Below are positions 43,608 to 53,915 of a stretch of DNA of 64,000 nucleotides, one piece after another. This stretch comes from CAVOJY01 sp963696405 (GTDB taxonomy: Bacteria; Chloroflexota; Limnocylindria; Limnocylindrales; CSP1-4): the NCBI GenBank assembly GCA_963696405.1, contig CAVOJY010000006.1, forward strand, positions 928,314 through 992,313, in the 5' to 3' direction. Position 1 is the stretch's first letter; each line of letters opens with the position of its first letter. The translations under genes and the position numbers were made by a program. Below the pieces are notes generated by a model. The model had not been told where the DNA came from, ran no database searches, and saw only the letters and a list, made by a program, of their open reading frames with translations.

Positions 43608-44864
43608 CTATCCGCCGCCGCCCCGGCCGGCAAGCTGGTCGAGCAGGCACGCCGCCGCCGAGCGGGCGACCGGGAGCTGCGGGAACAGCGTCGCCTGGTA
43701 GACGTGGTAGATGTCCGGCTTCCCGACCCACACGGTCGACGCGGGCTCGTTCTCCGGGCTCAGCTCATGGTGCCAGCTGCCCCCCTCCCGGTCGATGAAA
43801 CACGTCGCGGCATGGTCCCACCAGGTCCGGTACCAGCTCTCGTAGTACGCGTCGCCTGTCCGCCGGAGGAGTGCGGCCGCTGCCGCGATCCCCTCCGCGA
43901 CGACCCAGTGCATTCGCGCTCGCACCACGGGCCGGCCATACAGGTCGATGGTGTAGACGAACCCCGGCTGCCCATCCGCGGCCCAGCCATCGCGCACGGC
44001 CGCACGGAACAGCGCTCCCGCATCATCGACCAGCCAGGCCGGAGCCTCGTCGCTGGACGCCGCCAGCGATGCCTCCAGGCCCACGAGGAGCCGGGACCAC
44101 TCCAGCCAGTGGCCGACCGTGAACCCGTACGGCCGAAACGGATCGTCCCGGTGGTCCGCGTTGTACTCGAGAAGCGGGCGCCACTCCTCGTCATAGTGCT
44201 CCGGCACCCTCCACGCCATGTCGCGAGCCTGCTGATGGATGACAAATGCAGCGATGCGCAGCGCCCGCCGGCGCCACCTGGCGTCGCCGGTGACGTCTGC
44301 CGCGGCCAGGAAGCACTCGACGGCGTGCATGTTGCTGTTGCCGCCGCGGTACGGCTCGAGCACGGTCCAGTCGCGGTCCCATGACTCGACGCACTTGCCC
44401 TCGTCCTCCCGCCAGAAGCGCTGCTCGACGACGGCCAGCGCGTCGGAGAGGAGGTCGTTGGCGCCCGGCCGCCCGGCCGCGGTCGCGCTCGAGGCTGCGA
44501 GGACCACGAACGCGTGCTGGTAAGCGGCCTTTTCGGTCGACAGCGGGCGGCCTTCCGGCTCGACTGCACTGAACCAGCCCCCATGCTCGCTGTCGCGGAG
44601 CGGCCCGCGAAGGGCGGCGAGCCCGTGATCGGCCAGCTCTGCTGCCCCGGGTGTCCCGCGAAGGCTCGCCAGCGAGAACACGTGGGTCATGCGAGCCGTG
44701 ATCCAGGTGTGGACCGCACCGTCAGGGTTCGCCTCCCCGTGATCGTCCAGCCATCCGAACCCGCCGCCGGGCAGCCGCGCTCGCGCTGCGAACTCGAGCA
44801 GCCGGCCCCCCTCGCCGTCGAGCCACGCCCGATGTGACGCCAGGTCGATCCAGGATCCTGCCAT
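43608..44864 (-). CDS. AGE-family sugar isomerase/epimerase
   Basis: 418 residues from ATG 44864, 6 nt after CATAAT (leaderless). An (alpha/alpha)6-barrel of the N-acylglucosamine 2-epimerase family: WITARMTHVFSLASL, KAAYQHAFVVLAASSA, NSNMHAVECFLAAADVTGD, FTVGHWLEWSRLLV, GSWHHELSPENEPAST and KPDIYHVYQATLFPQLPV, with conserved histidines in each. Members interconvert mannose and fructose, sulfoquinovose and sulfofructose, or GlcNAc and ManNAc. The downstream PfkB kinase and SIS isomerase suggest that its ketose product is phosphorylated. The exact sugar is unknown. Its stop lies 20 bp beyond the start of the coiled-coil protein gene. Confidence 0.87.
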   Translation of the reverse strand: MAGSWIDLASHRAWLDGEGGRLLEFAARARLPGGGFGWLDDHGEANPDGAVHTWITARMTHVFSLASLRGTPGAAELADHGLAALRGPLRDSEHGGWFSAVEPEGRPLSTEKAAYQHAFVVLAASSATAAGRPGANDLLSDALAVVEQRFWREDEGKCVESWDRDWTVLEPYRGGNSNMHAVECFLAAADVTGDARWRRRALRIAAFVIHQQARDMAWRVPEHYDEEWRPLLEYNADHRDDPFRPYGFTVGHWLEWSRLLVGLEASLAASSDEAPAWLVDDAGALFRAAVRDGWAADGQPGFVYTIDLYGRPVVRARMHWVVAEGIAAAAALLRRTGDAYYESWYRTWWDHAATCFIDREGGSWHHELSPENEPASTVWVGKPDIYHVYQATLFPQLPVARSAAACLLDQLAGRGGGG

Positions 44865-44941
44865 TCCCGGATTATGAGCACAGCGCGGCCCGGCGGGCAG
44901 GGTGCCCCGGTCCGGCGGCGGTCATGAGGCGTCTGCCGTCC

Positions 44942-46232
44942 TCAAGAGCCGGGCGTGATCTCCGCGGCCGACACCAGGGTCGGGTCCTGCAGCACTGGCT
45001 CGAGGGCCAGTTCGGCCGCACCGAGGAGGGCCGCATCGTCGCCGAGGGCGCCGGGGACGATCTCGAGGCCGGCACGGGCCGCCTCGAGCCCGCGGCGGTC
45101 GATTTCCTCGAGGAGGCGGTCGATCACGCACGGGAAGATCCGGGTGAGGAAGCCGCCGAGGATGATGCGTCGCGGACCGAGGATGTTGAGGAGTCCCGCG
45201 AGACCAATTCCAAGCCAGCGGCCCTCCGCTTCCATCGCTTCGAGGGCGCGCCGATCGCCGCGGGCGGCGGCCTCGATCACGCGCTCGATTGCGTCACCGG
45301 AGCCGCGGGCTTGGCTCTTGGCGTGGCCGGGCGCCTCGGACATGCCGGCGCGGCGCAGCAGCGTCTCGGCTGCGACCTCGGTGCGCCAGCAACCGATCGA
45401 CCCGCAGAGGCATCGTCCCCCATCCGGGTTCAGCGGCAGGTGGCCGATCTCGCCGAGATGCCCGTCCTGGCTGGACAGCGCACGGCCCCCCAGGATGGCG
45501 CCACCGCCAATCTCGCCGGAGACGTACAGCAGGTCGCCCACGCCGATCCCGGCCCCCCGGATGTGCTCGGCCTTCGCGGCGAGGTCTGCCTCGTTGCCGA
45601 GGTAGACAGGCAGGTCCAGGTCGAGGTGGTCAGCCATCAGCTCGACGAGGGCGAGCCTCCTCCAGCCCAGGCCAAGGCTGGGGGCCACGTCGACGACGCC
45701 GTCCGGCTGCGAGACAACGCCGGCCACGGAGACGCCGACGGCGATCATGCTCCGCCCGCCTGCCGTTGCCAGCAGATCGCGGGCGGCCGGCTCCAGGGCG
45801 CTGATCGTCGCGGCCGGAGAGCCGTCCTCGACTGGGTGGGGCAGGCGGACCTGTCCGTATACATGGCCGCCGAGACCCACGACGGCCGCGGCGATCGTGT
45901 CGGCGGCGATGTCGATGGCGAGCACGCGCACGCTGTCGTGCCGCACGTCGACGACCGATGATGGACGGCCCGGCACACCGACGCCCTGGCCTGCGCTCTC
46001 CGCTGCGAGGCCGCGGCGCGCCAGGTCCTCGACCAGGCCGCCGATCGTGCTCCTGTCGAGCAGCGTCCGTGCCACCAGCTCCGAGCGCGTCAGGGGCCCG
46101 CTGACGTGGATCTGCCTGCAGGATGCGACCGAGGTTGTCGCGGCGCACCCGCTCCGCGTTGAGGCCGGGGTCGGGCTCGCGCGGGGGGCTTCCGTCCACC
46201 TGGTCCGGGTCCCGAGGCATCCGGGTTGACAT
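44942..46232 (-). pseudogene. ROK-family sugar-responsive repressor, one frameshift
   Basis: ATG at 46232 begins MSTRMPRDPDQVDG and LNAERVRRDNLGRIL, the first part of the winged helix. At about 46115 the frame moves by one base to SGPLTRSELVARTLLDRSTI and the remaining helix-turn-helix, then the ROK domain: VLAIDIAADTIAAAVVGLGG, GVSVAGVVSQPDGVVDVAPS, GEIGHLPLNPDGGRCLCGSI with the zinc motif C-x-C-G-x2-G-C. Total 1291 nt, one more than a multiple of three. ROK repressors bind DNA until a sugar is present. It probably binds the inverted repeat just upstream and controls the divergent ABC gene and itself. Confidence 0.85.
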
Positions 46233-46256
46233 CGCATGGTGGAGAGTACTACCTTC

Positions 46257-46283
46257 TGGTTTGCAGATCGATCCACCAAACCA
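46257..46283. promoter_or_regulatory. Candidate ROK operator
   Basis: A perfect inverted repeat, TGGTTTG-N13-CAAACCA, lies in the 117-bp spacer between the divergent ROK and ABC-ATPase genes, 25 bp from the ROK start. The size and T/A-rich arms stand out from the GC-rich surroundings and suit a dimeric winged-helix repressor. Confidence 0.65.
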
Positions 46284-46349
46284 GGGCCCGCGCGCCGCTC
46301 GGTCACCCGGCCAACCGGCTCACGACAGCCAGCCCACGAGGAGCACCCG

Positions 46350-47486
<1,137 letters not shown>

Positions 47487-47541
47487 GGAAGGCGGGCTCA
47501 TCCGCCGTGCGGGCTCCTCCCTGACGGGTAGGATGGGGCCC

Positions 47542-48573
47542 ATGAGCCAATTGGCGGCTCCCGAGCTCGTCGCGACGGGGCCCGAAATCGTCGCGATCGG
47601 CGAGGCCCTGGTCGACTTCATCCCCGACGAGTCCGCGGGGGAGTGGCGGTACACGGCACGGCCCGGCGGGGCCCCGGCCAACGTGGCGGTTGGGCTGGCC
47701 CGACTGGGACGGCGGGTCGCGTTCGTGGGGCGCGTGGGGGCCGACCCGCTTGGGCGCCTCGTCGCCGACGCCCTGCAGAGCGCCGGCGTGGATGTCCGCT
47801 GGGTCCAGCGCGACCGGCGGCGGGCCACCACCGTCGCCGTCGTCATGCCCGCGACCGAATTGCACACACGTTTCCTCATCTACCGGTCGGGCGCCGCCGA
47901 CGCGGCACTGCGCCGTTCGGAGGTGCCGCTCGGGGTTGTCCGAGTTGCGCGGCTTGTTCACGCGGGGACGCTCTCCCTGGCAGCGGCTGCGTCGCGGCAC
48001 GCCACGCTTGCCGCGGTCGATGCAGCCCGGGCCGCCGGCGTGACGGTGTCCGTTGACGTCAACCTGCGGCCGGTCGTCTGGCGCGACGCGCGCCGCATGG
48101 CGGAAGCTGCTCGCGAGCTGCTCGCGCGGGCAGACATCGCGAAGCTGACACACGAGGAGCTGGGGGCTCTCGGCCTGACGCCCGCCGACGTGCTCGACCT
48201 TGGGCCGGGCCTCGTGCTCGTGACCGACGGCGAAAACGGCGCGGCCGCGCACACGCGGGAAGGGTCGGTGAGCCGGCCCGCCCTCCGCGTCCCGGTCGTC
48301 GACCCGACGGGGGCCGGCGACGCCTTCATGGCCACCTTCCTCCATGTCGTTCTGGAGAGCCTGGTGGATCTGGAGAGTTCCGGTGAGTCGCGGGGACGCA
48401 CGGCCGGGTCCCGCGGCCCCGCCGGGTCCGGGGTGCGCGGCATCCCCATGGCCGTCGTCGAGGAGGCCCTCGGCGCGGCCATCTGGGCCGGAGCGTTCGC
48501 CGTCCAGCGCGTCGGCGCGATGGAGAGCCTGCCGACGCGGGAGGACCTTGGCGGCCTCAGGTCGTCAGCGTGA
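47542..48573 (+). CDS. PfkB-family sugar kinase (fructokinase-like)
   Basis: 343 residues from ATG 47542, 7 nt after TAGGAT (leaderless); an ATG 9 nt earlier is possible. Ribokinase-fold motifs: IVAIGEALVDFIPDESAG, GGAPANVAVGLARLGRRVAF (first PfkB signature), VSVDVNLRPVVWRDARRM, LVLVTDGENGAAAHTREG and the catalytic VVDPTGAGDAFMATFLHVV. It phosphorylates a ketose, most likely fructose or a related sugar made by the AGE isomerase at the other side of the ROK gene. It overlaps the convergent SIS gene by 17 bp. Confidence 0.9.
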   Translation: MSQLAAPELVATGPEIVAIGEALVDFIPDESAGEWRYTARPGGAPANVAVGLARLGRRVAFVGRVGADPLGRLVADALQSAGVDVRWVQRDRRRATTVAVVMPATELHTRFLIYRSGAADAALRRSEVPLGVVRVARLVHAGTLSLAAAASRHATLAAVDAARAAGVTVSVDVNLRPVVWRDARRMAEAARELLARADIAKLTHEELGALGLTPADVLDLGPGLVLVTDGENGAAAHTREGSVSRPALRVPVVDPTGAGDAFMATFLHVVLESLVDLESSGESRGRTAGSRGPAGSGVRGIPMAVVEEALGAAIWAGAFAVQRVGAMESLPTREDLGGLRSSA

Positions 48574-49639
48574 CCTTCGATAGCCCTGCGGGGGCGTCCG
48601 GGTCGAGGCCGCGCCGCCGGGCAACAGCCTCGGCGACCAGCTGGCCGGGGATGACGTACGTCAGGGGCGTCAGCGCCTCGGGCAGGTCGTCGAGCACGAG
48701 CGGCTCCTGGGCCTCGGGGTCGTCGCGTCCTGCAGTCCCCGGGACCGTGCCGGAACGCAACTCCTGGCCCCCGACGTACCAGGGGCGGGTACCGCCGGCC
48801 ACCGCTCGCTCAAGATCGGTGTCGAGACCTCGCCCCATGGGGCCGTCCGGCCGGAACACGAGCAGCGGCACGCGCGGGCCGGCCAGCGTGACCGGGCCGT
48901 GCAGGAGATCGGCCGTCGAGTAGCCGTCGGCGAAGATCCGGCTCGTCTCCTTGAGCTTGAGGGCGACCTCCAGGGCCGTCGCGTAGTTGAACCCGCGCGA
49001 GACGACGAGGGCGCGGTCGGCCACCGCGAGGGCAGCCAGGAGCGCCTGCTGGCGGTCGAGCCACGCGTCTCCCTCGCGCACGGCTGCGGCGATGGCGTCC
49101 GGCAGCGCGTGCACCGCGCGGGCGAGCGGGGTTTCGGGCGCCAGTTCCCCGATGAGGGCGGCCACGGCGGCAAGCTCGGCCACGTACGTCTTCGTGGCCG
49201 CCACCGATCGTTCCTCTCCCGCGTGACACGGGAGCACGTGCGCGGCCGCGCTCGCGAGCGGCGACGTCGGATCGTTCGTGATCGCGACCGTGAGAGCGCC
49301 CCCCGATCTGGCGGCCTCGGTCACCTCGCGGATATCGGGGCTCTGGCCGGACTGCGAGAAGGCGAGCAGGAGGGTGTCCTGCCAGCAGAGCCGGGCGCCG
49401 TACACCGTCGTGACCGACGGAGCCACCATCCCGGCCACGATGCCGAGGTGGGTCTCGACCAGGTACCGGGCGTACGTGCCGGCATGGTCGGAGGTCCCCC
49501 TCGCCACGATCGCCACGAACTGCGGACTGGCGGCCCGGATCGCGGTGGCGACCGCGCGAGCCTCGGCGGGCACGGCCTCGAGGATGCGCGTGACGACACC
49601 CGGCGTCTCGCCGATCTCGCGCCGCATGTGGGTCGTCAC
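48557..49639 (-). CDS. Tandem SIS-domain sugar-phosphate isomerase/deaminase (GlmS-C/NagB-II-like)
   Basis: 360 residues from GTG 49639, preceded by GGAGGTGCA; an ATG 12 nt later is also possible. Two SIS domains: IVARGTSDHAGTYARYLVE, LLLAFSQSGQSPDIREVTEA, HAGEERSVAATKTYVAEL, then VVSRGFNYATALEVALKLKE and ADLLHGPVTLAG, as in the isomerase half of GlmS, but without the glutamine amidotransferase. Such proteins deaminate or isomerise glucosamine-6-phosphate or fructosamine-phosphates. Its position beside the sugar kinase suggests amino-sugar breakdown. Confidence 0.87.
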   Translation of the reverse strand: MTTHMRREIGETPGVVTRILEAVPAEARAVATAIRAASPQFVAIVARGTSDHAGTYARYLVETHLGIVAGMVAPSVTTVYGARLCWQDTLLLAFSQSGQSPDIREVTEAARSGGALTVAITNDPTSPLASAAAHVLPCHAGEERSVAATKTYVAELAAVAALIGELAPETPLARAVHALPDAIAAAVREGDAWLDRQQALLAALAVADRALVVSRGFNYATALEVALKLKETSRIFADGYSTADLLHGPVTLAGPRVPLLVFRPDGPMGRGLDTDLERAVAGGTRPWYVGGQELRSGTVPGTAGRDDPEAQEPLVLDDLPEALTPLTYVIPGQLVAEAVARRRGLDPDAPAGLSKVTLTT

Positions 49640-49742
49640 CCCCTGCACCTCCCTGCGTCTCGCCCGCGATCCGCGCTGCCCGCGACCCGTGTGAGGATGC
49701 CGAGATGAGTCTACGTGCTCGCCTGCTACCATCGCCCGCGCG

Positions 49743-50573
49743 TTGATAGAGCTTCTCGTCGCTTTCGTCCTGGCCATCGCCGCGGGCGGCTTCGGCGCCC
49801 TCGTCGGGATCGGGGGCGGGATCATCATCGTGCCGGTCCTCACGATCCTCCTCCACGTTCCCATCAAGATCGCGATTGCCGCCAGCCTGATCGCGGTGAT
49901 CGCGACTTCGACGGCTGCAGCCGCGCCGTACATCGATCGTGGCCTGACCGACCGGAGGGTCGGCCTCGTCCTGCTGGTGGCAACCACGGCCGGCGGCGTC
50001 ACGGGGGGCCTGACGGCCGGGCTGCTCGACCCTCGGGTCCTCGCCGGGCTCTTCGGGCTGATTCTCCTGGTGGTCGCGGCCCAGATGCTGCGCACCAAGC
50101 CGCCCGTCGACGGCGGCGCGACCCTCCTCACGAATGGCGAGGGCGCGGCCTTTACGTCGACCTTCGTTGAACCCCTGTCGGGGGTGGAGACGCCCTACGC
50201 CGTGCGACGGGTCGGGACCGGGGTGGCCACGTCGCTCGTCGCCGGCAACATCTCCGGTCTCCTCGGCGTGGGCGGCGGGATCATCAACGTCCCGACGATG
50301 AACCTCCTGATGGGCGTACCGCTCCGCGTGGCCACCGCTACGAGCACGTACATGCTGGGCGCGACGGCGGTGGCCAGCGGCATCCTCTACTACTCGCGTG
50401 GCCAGGTGGATCCACTCGTCGCGGCCCCTGTCGCCCTCGGTGTGTTCCTCGGCTCGCGCACGGCCTCCCGGCTGGCACATCGCGTTCGCCCGGACATCCT
50501 GAGGTGGATCTTCATCGTCGTTGCTCTCGTCTTCGCGGCGCAGATGTTCGCCCGGGCGGCGGGCCTCGCATGA
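49743..50573 (+). CDS. TauE/SafE-family sulfite/anion exporter
   Basis: 276 residues from a TTG at 49743. Two TauE repeats: AIAAGGFGALVGIGGGIIIV near the start and SLVAGNISGLLGVGGGIINV in the second half, with about eight helices in all. A polar loop (about residues 118-150) separates the halves. It exports sulfite or small organosulfonates/organic acids across the membrane. The stop overlaps the DUF1634 gene by ATGA, a pairing often seen with this family. TACCAT at 49727-49732 is a possible -10. Confidence 0.9.
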   Translation: MIELLVAFVLAIAAGGFGALVGIGGGIIIVPVLTILLHVPIKIAIAASLIAVIATSTAAAAPYIDRGLTDRRVGLVLLVATTAGGVTGGLTAGLLDPRVLAGLFGLILLVVAAQMLRTKPPVDGGATLLTNGEGAAFTSTFVEPLSGVETPYAVRRVGTGVATSLVAGNISGLLGVGGGIINVPTMNLLMGVPLRVATATSTYMLGATAVASGILYYSRGQVDPLVAAPVALGVFLGSRTASRLAHRVRPDILRWIFIVVALVFAAQMFARAAGLA

Positions 50574-50962
50574 AAGCGGGCGCGCCGACACGCGCGGGAA
50601 GGCCGACTCCGGCCAGCGAGCGAGCGCGTCCTCGCGTCCCGTCCCGTGCGACCGTGGCCGTCCTGACGGCCGGTTCGCTGCTGTCGGCAGGTCTGTTCCT
50701 CGTGGCGGTCCTTCTTGTTGCCGCCGGCAGGCCGGCGGGCTCTGGCGGCGCGCTCGACCCCGCGTCAGCCGTCGCCGGTCTCGGCACCCTCGACCCGCGC
50801 GCCTGGGCCTCCGCGGGCGTCCTCGTGCTCATCGCAACGCCGGTCGTTGGCCTCGTCACGACCGCCGCGGAGCACTGGCGTCCGGATCGCCGCTTCGCCC
50901 TCGTGGCGCTGCTGGTCCTCCTTGTTCTTGCGGTCAGCCTGGCGATCGCCTGGCTCAGGTAG
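50570..50962 (+). CDS. DUF1634-family membrane protein paired with TauE
   Basis: 130 residues from ATG 50570, overlapping the TauE stop by 4 bp. Three hydrophobic segments (VAVLTAGSLLSAGLFLVAVL, WASAGVLVLIATPVVGLVTT, ALVALLVLLVLAVSLAIAWL) and a basic N-terminus fit the DUF1634 family, small integral proteins encoded next to TauE/SafE genes. Probably an accessory subunit; biochemistry unknown. Confidence 0.82.
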   Translation: MKAGAPTRAGRPTPASERARPRVPSRATVAVLTAGSLLSAGLFLVAVLLVAAGRPAGSGGALDPASAVAGLGTLDPRAWASAGVLVLIATPVVGLVTTAAEHWRPDRRFALVALLVLLVLAVSLAIAWLR

Positions 50963-51035
50963 CCGACGCGGCCCGCGCGATCCTGGTCGATTCAGCCGGG
51001 GTTCTGCGTCAGCCGGCCCGCGGCGCCCTCGTGGG

Positions 51036-53042
51036 TCAGCCGCGGAGCTGCAGGTTCTCGATCTCGAGCGGCGGGAGTTGGTCGGCAGGATCGAAGCCGA
51101 AGAGACGCCCGAAGAAGGTCAGTTCGGCCTCGAGGCACCGCTGGAGCGTCTCGGCTCGCTTGAAGCCGTGCCCTTCCCCCTCGAACGCCAGGTACGCGAC
51201 CGGTAGCCCCCGGGCCCGCAGCGCCGAGGCCATGAGCTCCGCCTGGTTCGGGGGCACGACGCGATCGTCGAGGCCCTGGAAGATGATGACCGGGCACGAG
51301 AGCCGCTCGACGTGGTGGATCGGCGAGCGCTCCCGGTAGACGGCCTCCGCCTCCGGCCACGGCCCGACCAGTCCATCGAGATACCGCGACTCGAACTTGT
51401 GCGTGTCGCGCGCGAGCGCCTCCAGGTCACCGATCCCGTAGTAGCTCGCACCGGCGCGGAAGACATCCCGGAAGGTGAGCGCGGCCAGCGTCGTGAAGCC
51501 GCCCGCGCTGCCCCCCTCGATGGCCAGCCGCTCGGGGTCCACGAGGCCGCGGTCCGCGAGGTGGCGCGCGGCATTGACGCAGTCGTCCACGTCCACGATG
51601 CCCCAGCACCCGTCGAGCCGGCGGCGGAACTCCCGTCCGTACCCGCTGCTCCCGCCGTAGTTCACGTCCACGACGGCGACCCCGCGGCTGGTCCAGAACT
51701 GGACCTCCAGGTCCAGCCCGGTGGACGCGGCATCGGTCGGGCCGCCGTGGCTCTTCACGAGGAGCGGCGGTCGCTCGCCGGGCGGCGGGGCGAAGTCCGG
51801 GTTCCGCGGCGGGTAGAAGAGGGCATGTGCGGTCAGGCCGCCGGCCGTGGGGAACTCGATCGACTCGGGTTGGGAGAGGAATTGCTCATCGACGTCCGTG
51901 CCCGACGCGCGTCGCAGGGTCCGATGCTCCCCGGTCGTCACGTCCAGTTCCACGACCCGGCGGTCGTGCTTCGGTGAGGCGGCGAGGAATACGGCCGTGC
52001 CGGCTTCGGGACGCGTCCGAACCTGCATGTACTCGGTGTACGGCAGCGGGACGGGCGTTAGCCCGCCGGCGCGCACGTCCAGGACCGCCAGCTCCCAGGT
52101 CCCGGCGCGCGTGTACGTGCAGAGAATCCGGGCGGCATCCAGGAAGGCGTAGGTGGATAGGCCGAACACCCAGGTTGGCTGCCCGAACTCCGCCTCCATC
52201 GGCGCGAGCGGCTCCACGATACCGGCGTTCTCGTTCCAACGGTGCAGGTTCCACCAGCCCGACCGGTCGGAGACGAAGTGGAGCACACCGTCGGGCGACC
52301 ATGACGGCCCGAAGATCGACTCGTGGGCGCCGCCGGCCACCAGCTCCGCGCGCCCCACCGACCCGTCCGCCCCCAGCTCGCCCACCCACAGCTCGCACCC
52401 GTCCCAGGGCATGTTCGGGTGGTTCCAGCTGAGCCATGCCAGCCGGTTGCCATCGGGGCTGAGACGCGGGTTCGAGTAGAAGTCGTTGCCTGCGACGAGG
52501 GTGGTCGATGCGCCCGGTTCGGTGTTCCATGGCTCCAGCTGCACGGCGACGACCGTGTTGACCGCCTCGGACGCATCCGTCGTGTGATCTTCGCGGACGC
52601 AGACGGCGCGGTCGCGTTTCCGGTCGATGACGATGTCGGCATGCCGGACGCCGGCATCCGGGGCGATCGCCGTGAGCCGCCGCGGGGCCGACCAGCGCGG
52701 CGTCGCTCGATCTGGCCCGACGAGCCGGCGTTGCCGGTAGAGCGCCCCGTCCGCGAAGTCCGCAAACACCACCGTTCGGCCGGAGACGGCGAACGAGCCG
52801 CCGCCGTACTCGTGCACGCGGCTTCGCACGCTGAACTCCGGGGGCGTCACGTCCTCCACGCCTCCGTCCGGGCTCCGCCGCACCAGCACCGCCCTGCCCG
52901 CCTCGGTCGGCCGCAGCTCGAGCCAGTAGACGTCGTCGCCGTCGAGCGCGATCTGCCCGAGCCTCACCCCACCGGATGCGACCAGCTCGGCCGTGATCGG
53001 CGAACGCCACGAGCCGTACGGTGCGACGACCTTCGGGGTCAC
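51036..53042 (-). CDS. S9-family prolyl oligopeptidase-like serine peptidase
   Basis: 668 residues from a GTG at 53042 that overlaps the AbrB-type stop (GTGA). The N-terminal two thirds form a beta-propeller with repeated blades (NPRLSPDGNRLAWLSWNHPN, PSWSPDGVLHFVSDRSGWW). The C-terminal alpha/beta-hydrolase has VDVNYGGSSGYGREFR, nucleophile IEGGSAGGFTTLAAL, acid FQGLDDRVVPPNQ and histidine EGEGHGFKR. It cleaves short peptides; acylaminoacyl- or dipeptidyl-peptidase activity is possible. No signal peptide, so cytoplasmic. Coupling behind a toxin-antitoxin operon is unusual. Confidence 0.92.
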   Translation of the reverse strand: MTPKVVAPYGSWRSPITAELVASGGVRLGQIALDGDDVYWLELRPTEAGRAVLVRRSPDGGVEDVTPPEFSVRSRVHEYGGGSFAVSGRTVVFADFADGALYRQRRLVGPDRATPRWSAPRRLTAIAPDAGVRHADIVIDRKRDRAVCVREDHTTDASEAVNTVVAVQLEPWNTEPGASTTLVAGNDFYSNPRLSPDGNRLAWLSWNHPNMPWDGCELWVGELGADGSVGRAELVAGGAHESIFGPSWSPDGVLHFVSDRSGWWNLHRWNENAGIVEPLAPMEAEFGQPTWVFGLSTYAFLDAARILCTYTRAGTWELAVLDVRAGGLTPVPLPYTEYMQVRTRPEAGTAVFLAASPKHDRRVVELDVTTGEHRTLRRASGTDVDEQFLSQPESIEFPTAGGLTAHALFYPPRNPDFAPPPGERPPLLVKSHGGPTDAASTGLDLEVQFWTSRGVAVVDVNYGGSSGYGREFRRRLDGCWGIVDVDDCVNAARHLADRGLVDPERLAIEGGSAGGFTTLAALTFRDVFRAGASYYGIGDLEALARDTHKFESRYLDGLVGPWPEAEAVYRERSPIHHVERLSCPVIIFQGLDDRVVPPNQAELMASALRARGLPVAYLAFEGEGHGFKRAETLQRCLEAELTFFGRLFGFDPADQLPPLEIENLQLRG

Positions 53043-53290
53043 GACTCCGCGTCCGGGCCATCCCAGGCTGCGTTGCGAAGCGCTTGCCAGGAGTCGTCCT
53101 CCGGCCACCGCGTCACCTTGTCCCGCAGCGTGCCTGCGAGCGACCGATTGTGGCGAGGCGGGAGGACATCGACGAGGAGGTGACCGTCCTCGACTCGCTG
53201 GATCACTTCGTCGCCGGTGTGGATGGACAGCTGCTCCCGGATCTCCTTGTCAATTGTGATTCGACCATCCTTCCGTACTCGACTGGACAT
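53039..53290 (-). CDS. AbrB/SpoVT-type swapped-hairpin protein (antitoxin-like)
   Basis: 83 residues from ATG 53290. The N-terminal half is a swapped-hairpin DNA-binding domain (SSRVRKDGRITIDKEIREQL, TGDEVIQRVEDGHLLVDVLP) as in MazE/VapB/AbrB. The C-terminal half (SLAGTLRDKVTRWPEDDSWQ) could bind a toxin or partner. It starts 5 bp after the RelE-type toxin gene and overlaps the peptidase start by 4 bp. No toxin of the usual VapC or MazF type follows it. Confidence 0.82.
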   Translation of the reverse strand: MSSRVRKDGRITIDKEIREQLSIHTGDEVIQRVEDGHLLVDVLPPRHNRSLAGTLRDKVTRWPEDDSWQALRNAAWDGPDAES

Positions 53291-53294
53291 GATG

Positions 53295-53570
53295 CTAAAG
53301 CCCTCGATACCTTCGTTCTGCACGCTTTGCCGCCCTGAGCACGACGACGAGGCGGCGCCGGTCGTCGACGAGATAGACGAGACGAAGACCGCCGACCCTC
53401 ACCCGCCAGAAGCTGGTGCCCTCCAGCTTCGCAGATCCGGGCGGTCGCGGGTCGAGAGCGAGCGCCAGGAGCGGGCCACGGAGTCGCGCCCCATCGGCCG
53501 GGGAGAGGTGCCGGAACTGCCGCTGGGCGGCTGGCGCCACCTCCACCCGGTACGTCTGTCGGGAGGTCAC
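53295..53570 (-). CDS. RelE/ParE-family toxin
   Basis: 91 residues from ATG 53570, overlapping the antitoxin stop by ATGA. The short RelE fold shows YRVEVAPAAQRQFRHLSPAD, a central helix, GTSFWRVRVGGLRLVYLVDD and VVVLRAAKRAERRYRG with basic residues at the end that suit mRNA cleavage on the ribosome or gyrase binding. It is preceded by its RHH antitoxin. Confidence 0.86.
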   Translation of the reverse strand: MTSRQTYRVEVAPAAQRQFRHLSPADGARLRGPLLALALDPRPPGSAKLEGTSFWRVRVGGLRLVYLVDDRRRLVVVLRAAKRAERRYRGL

Positions 53571-53827
53571 GTGGGATCCGACCCATACCTGGATCGCACC
53601 TCGGCGGCCATGTGCTGCAGGAACTCCTCGGCCGCGATGCCTCCCTCACGCTCGTACTCGGCAAGCGCCTCAGCAGCGCCCGTCCGGTCCTCCTCGTCCT
53701 CACGGCGCTCGAGCCACTCGCGGAGCGCCCCCTCCACCACATCGCGCACGGACCGGTCGGACCGAGCAGCCTCCACCTTGATCGCGCGGTACAGCTCGGC
53801 ATCGGCCAGGTCGATCGTCACCTTCAT
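53567..53827 (-). CDS. RHH-type antitoxin
   Basis: 86 residues from ATG 53827. A ribbon-helix-helix N-terminus (MKVTIDLADAELYRAIKVEA, SDRSVRDVVEGALREWLERR) binds DNA and an acidic helical tail (AAEALAEYEREGGIAAEEFL) binds the toxin. It is the first gene of antitoxin-toxin-AbrB-peptidase. A TATACT -10 box lies 7 nt before the ATG (leaderless). Confidence 0.83.
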   Translation of the reverse strand: MKVTIDLADAELYRAIKVEAARSDRSVRDVVEGALREWLERREDEEDRTGAAEALAEYEREGGIAAEEFLQHMAAEVRSRYGSDPT

Positions 53828-53834
53828 GGAGGCC

Positions 53835-53850
53835 AGTATACCAGTAAGAT
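53835..53850 (-). promoter_or_regulatory. -10 box and direct-repeat operator of the toxin-antitoxin operon
   Basis: On the minus strand TATACT (53840-53835) ends 7 nt before the antitoxin ATG. It sits inside ACTGG-TAT-ACTGG, a direct repeat that could be the autoregulatory site of the RHH antitoxin. No consensus -35 is seen. Confidence 0.5.
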
Positions 53851-53915
53851 GGTTAGATGGGATGGGCCAGCTTGTGGGACTTGACCGACGCGGGTAACCG
53901 CGGTAGTCGTGGTGC

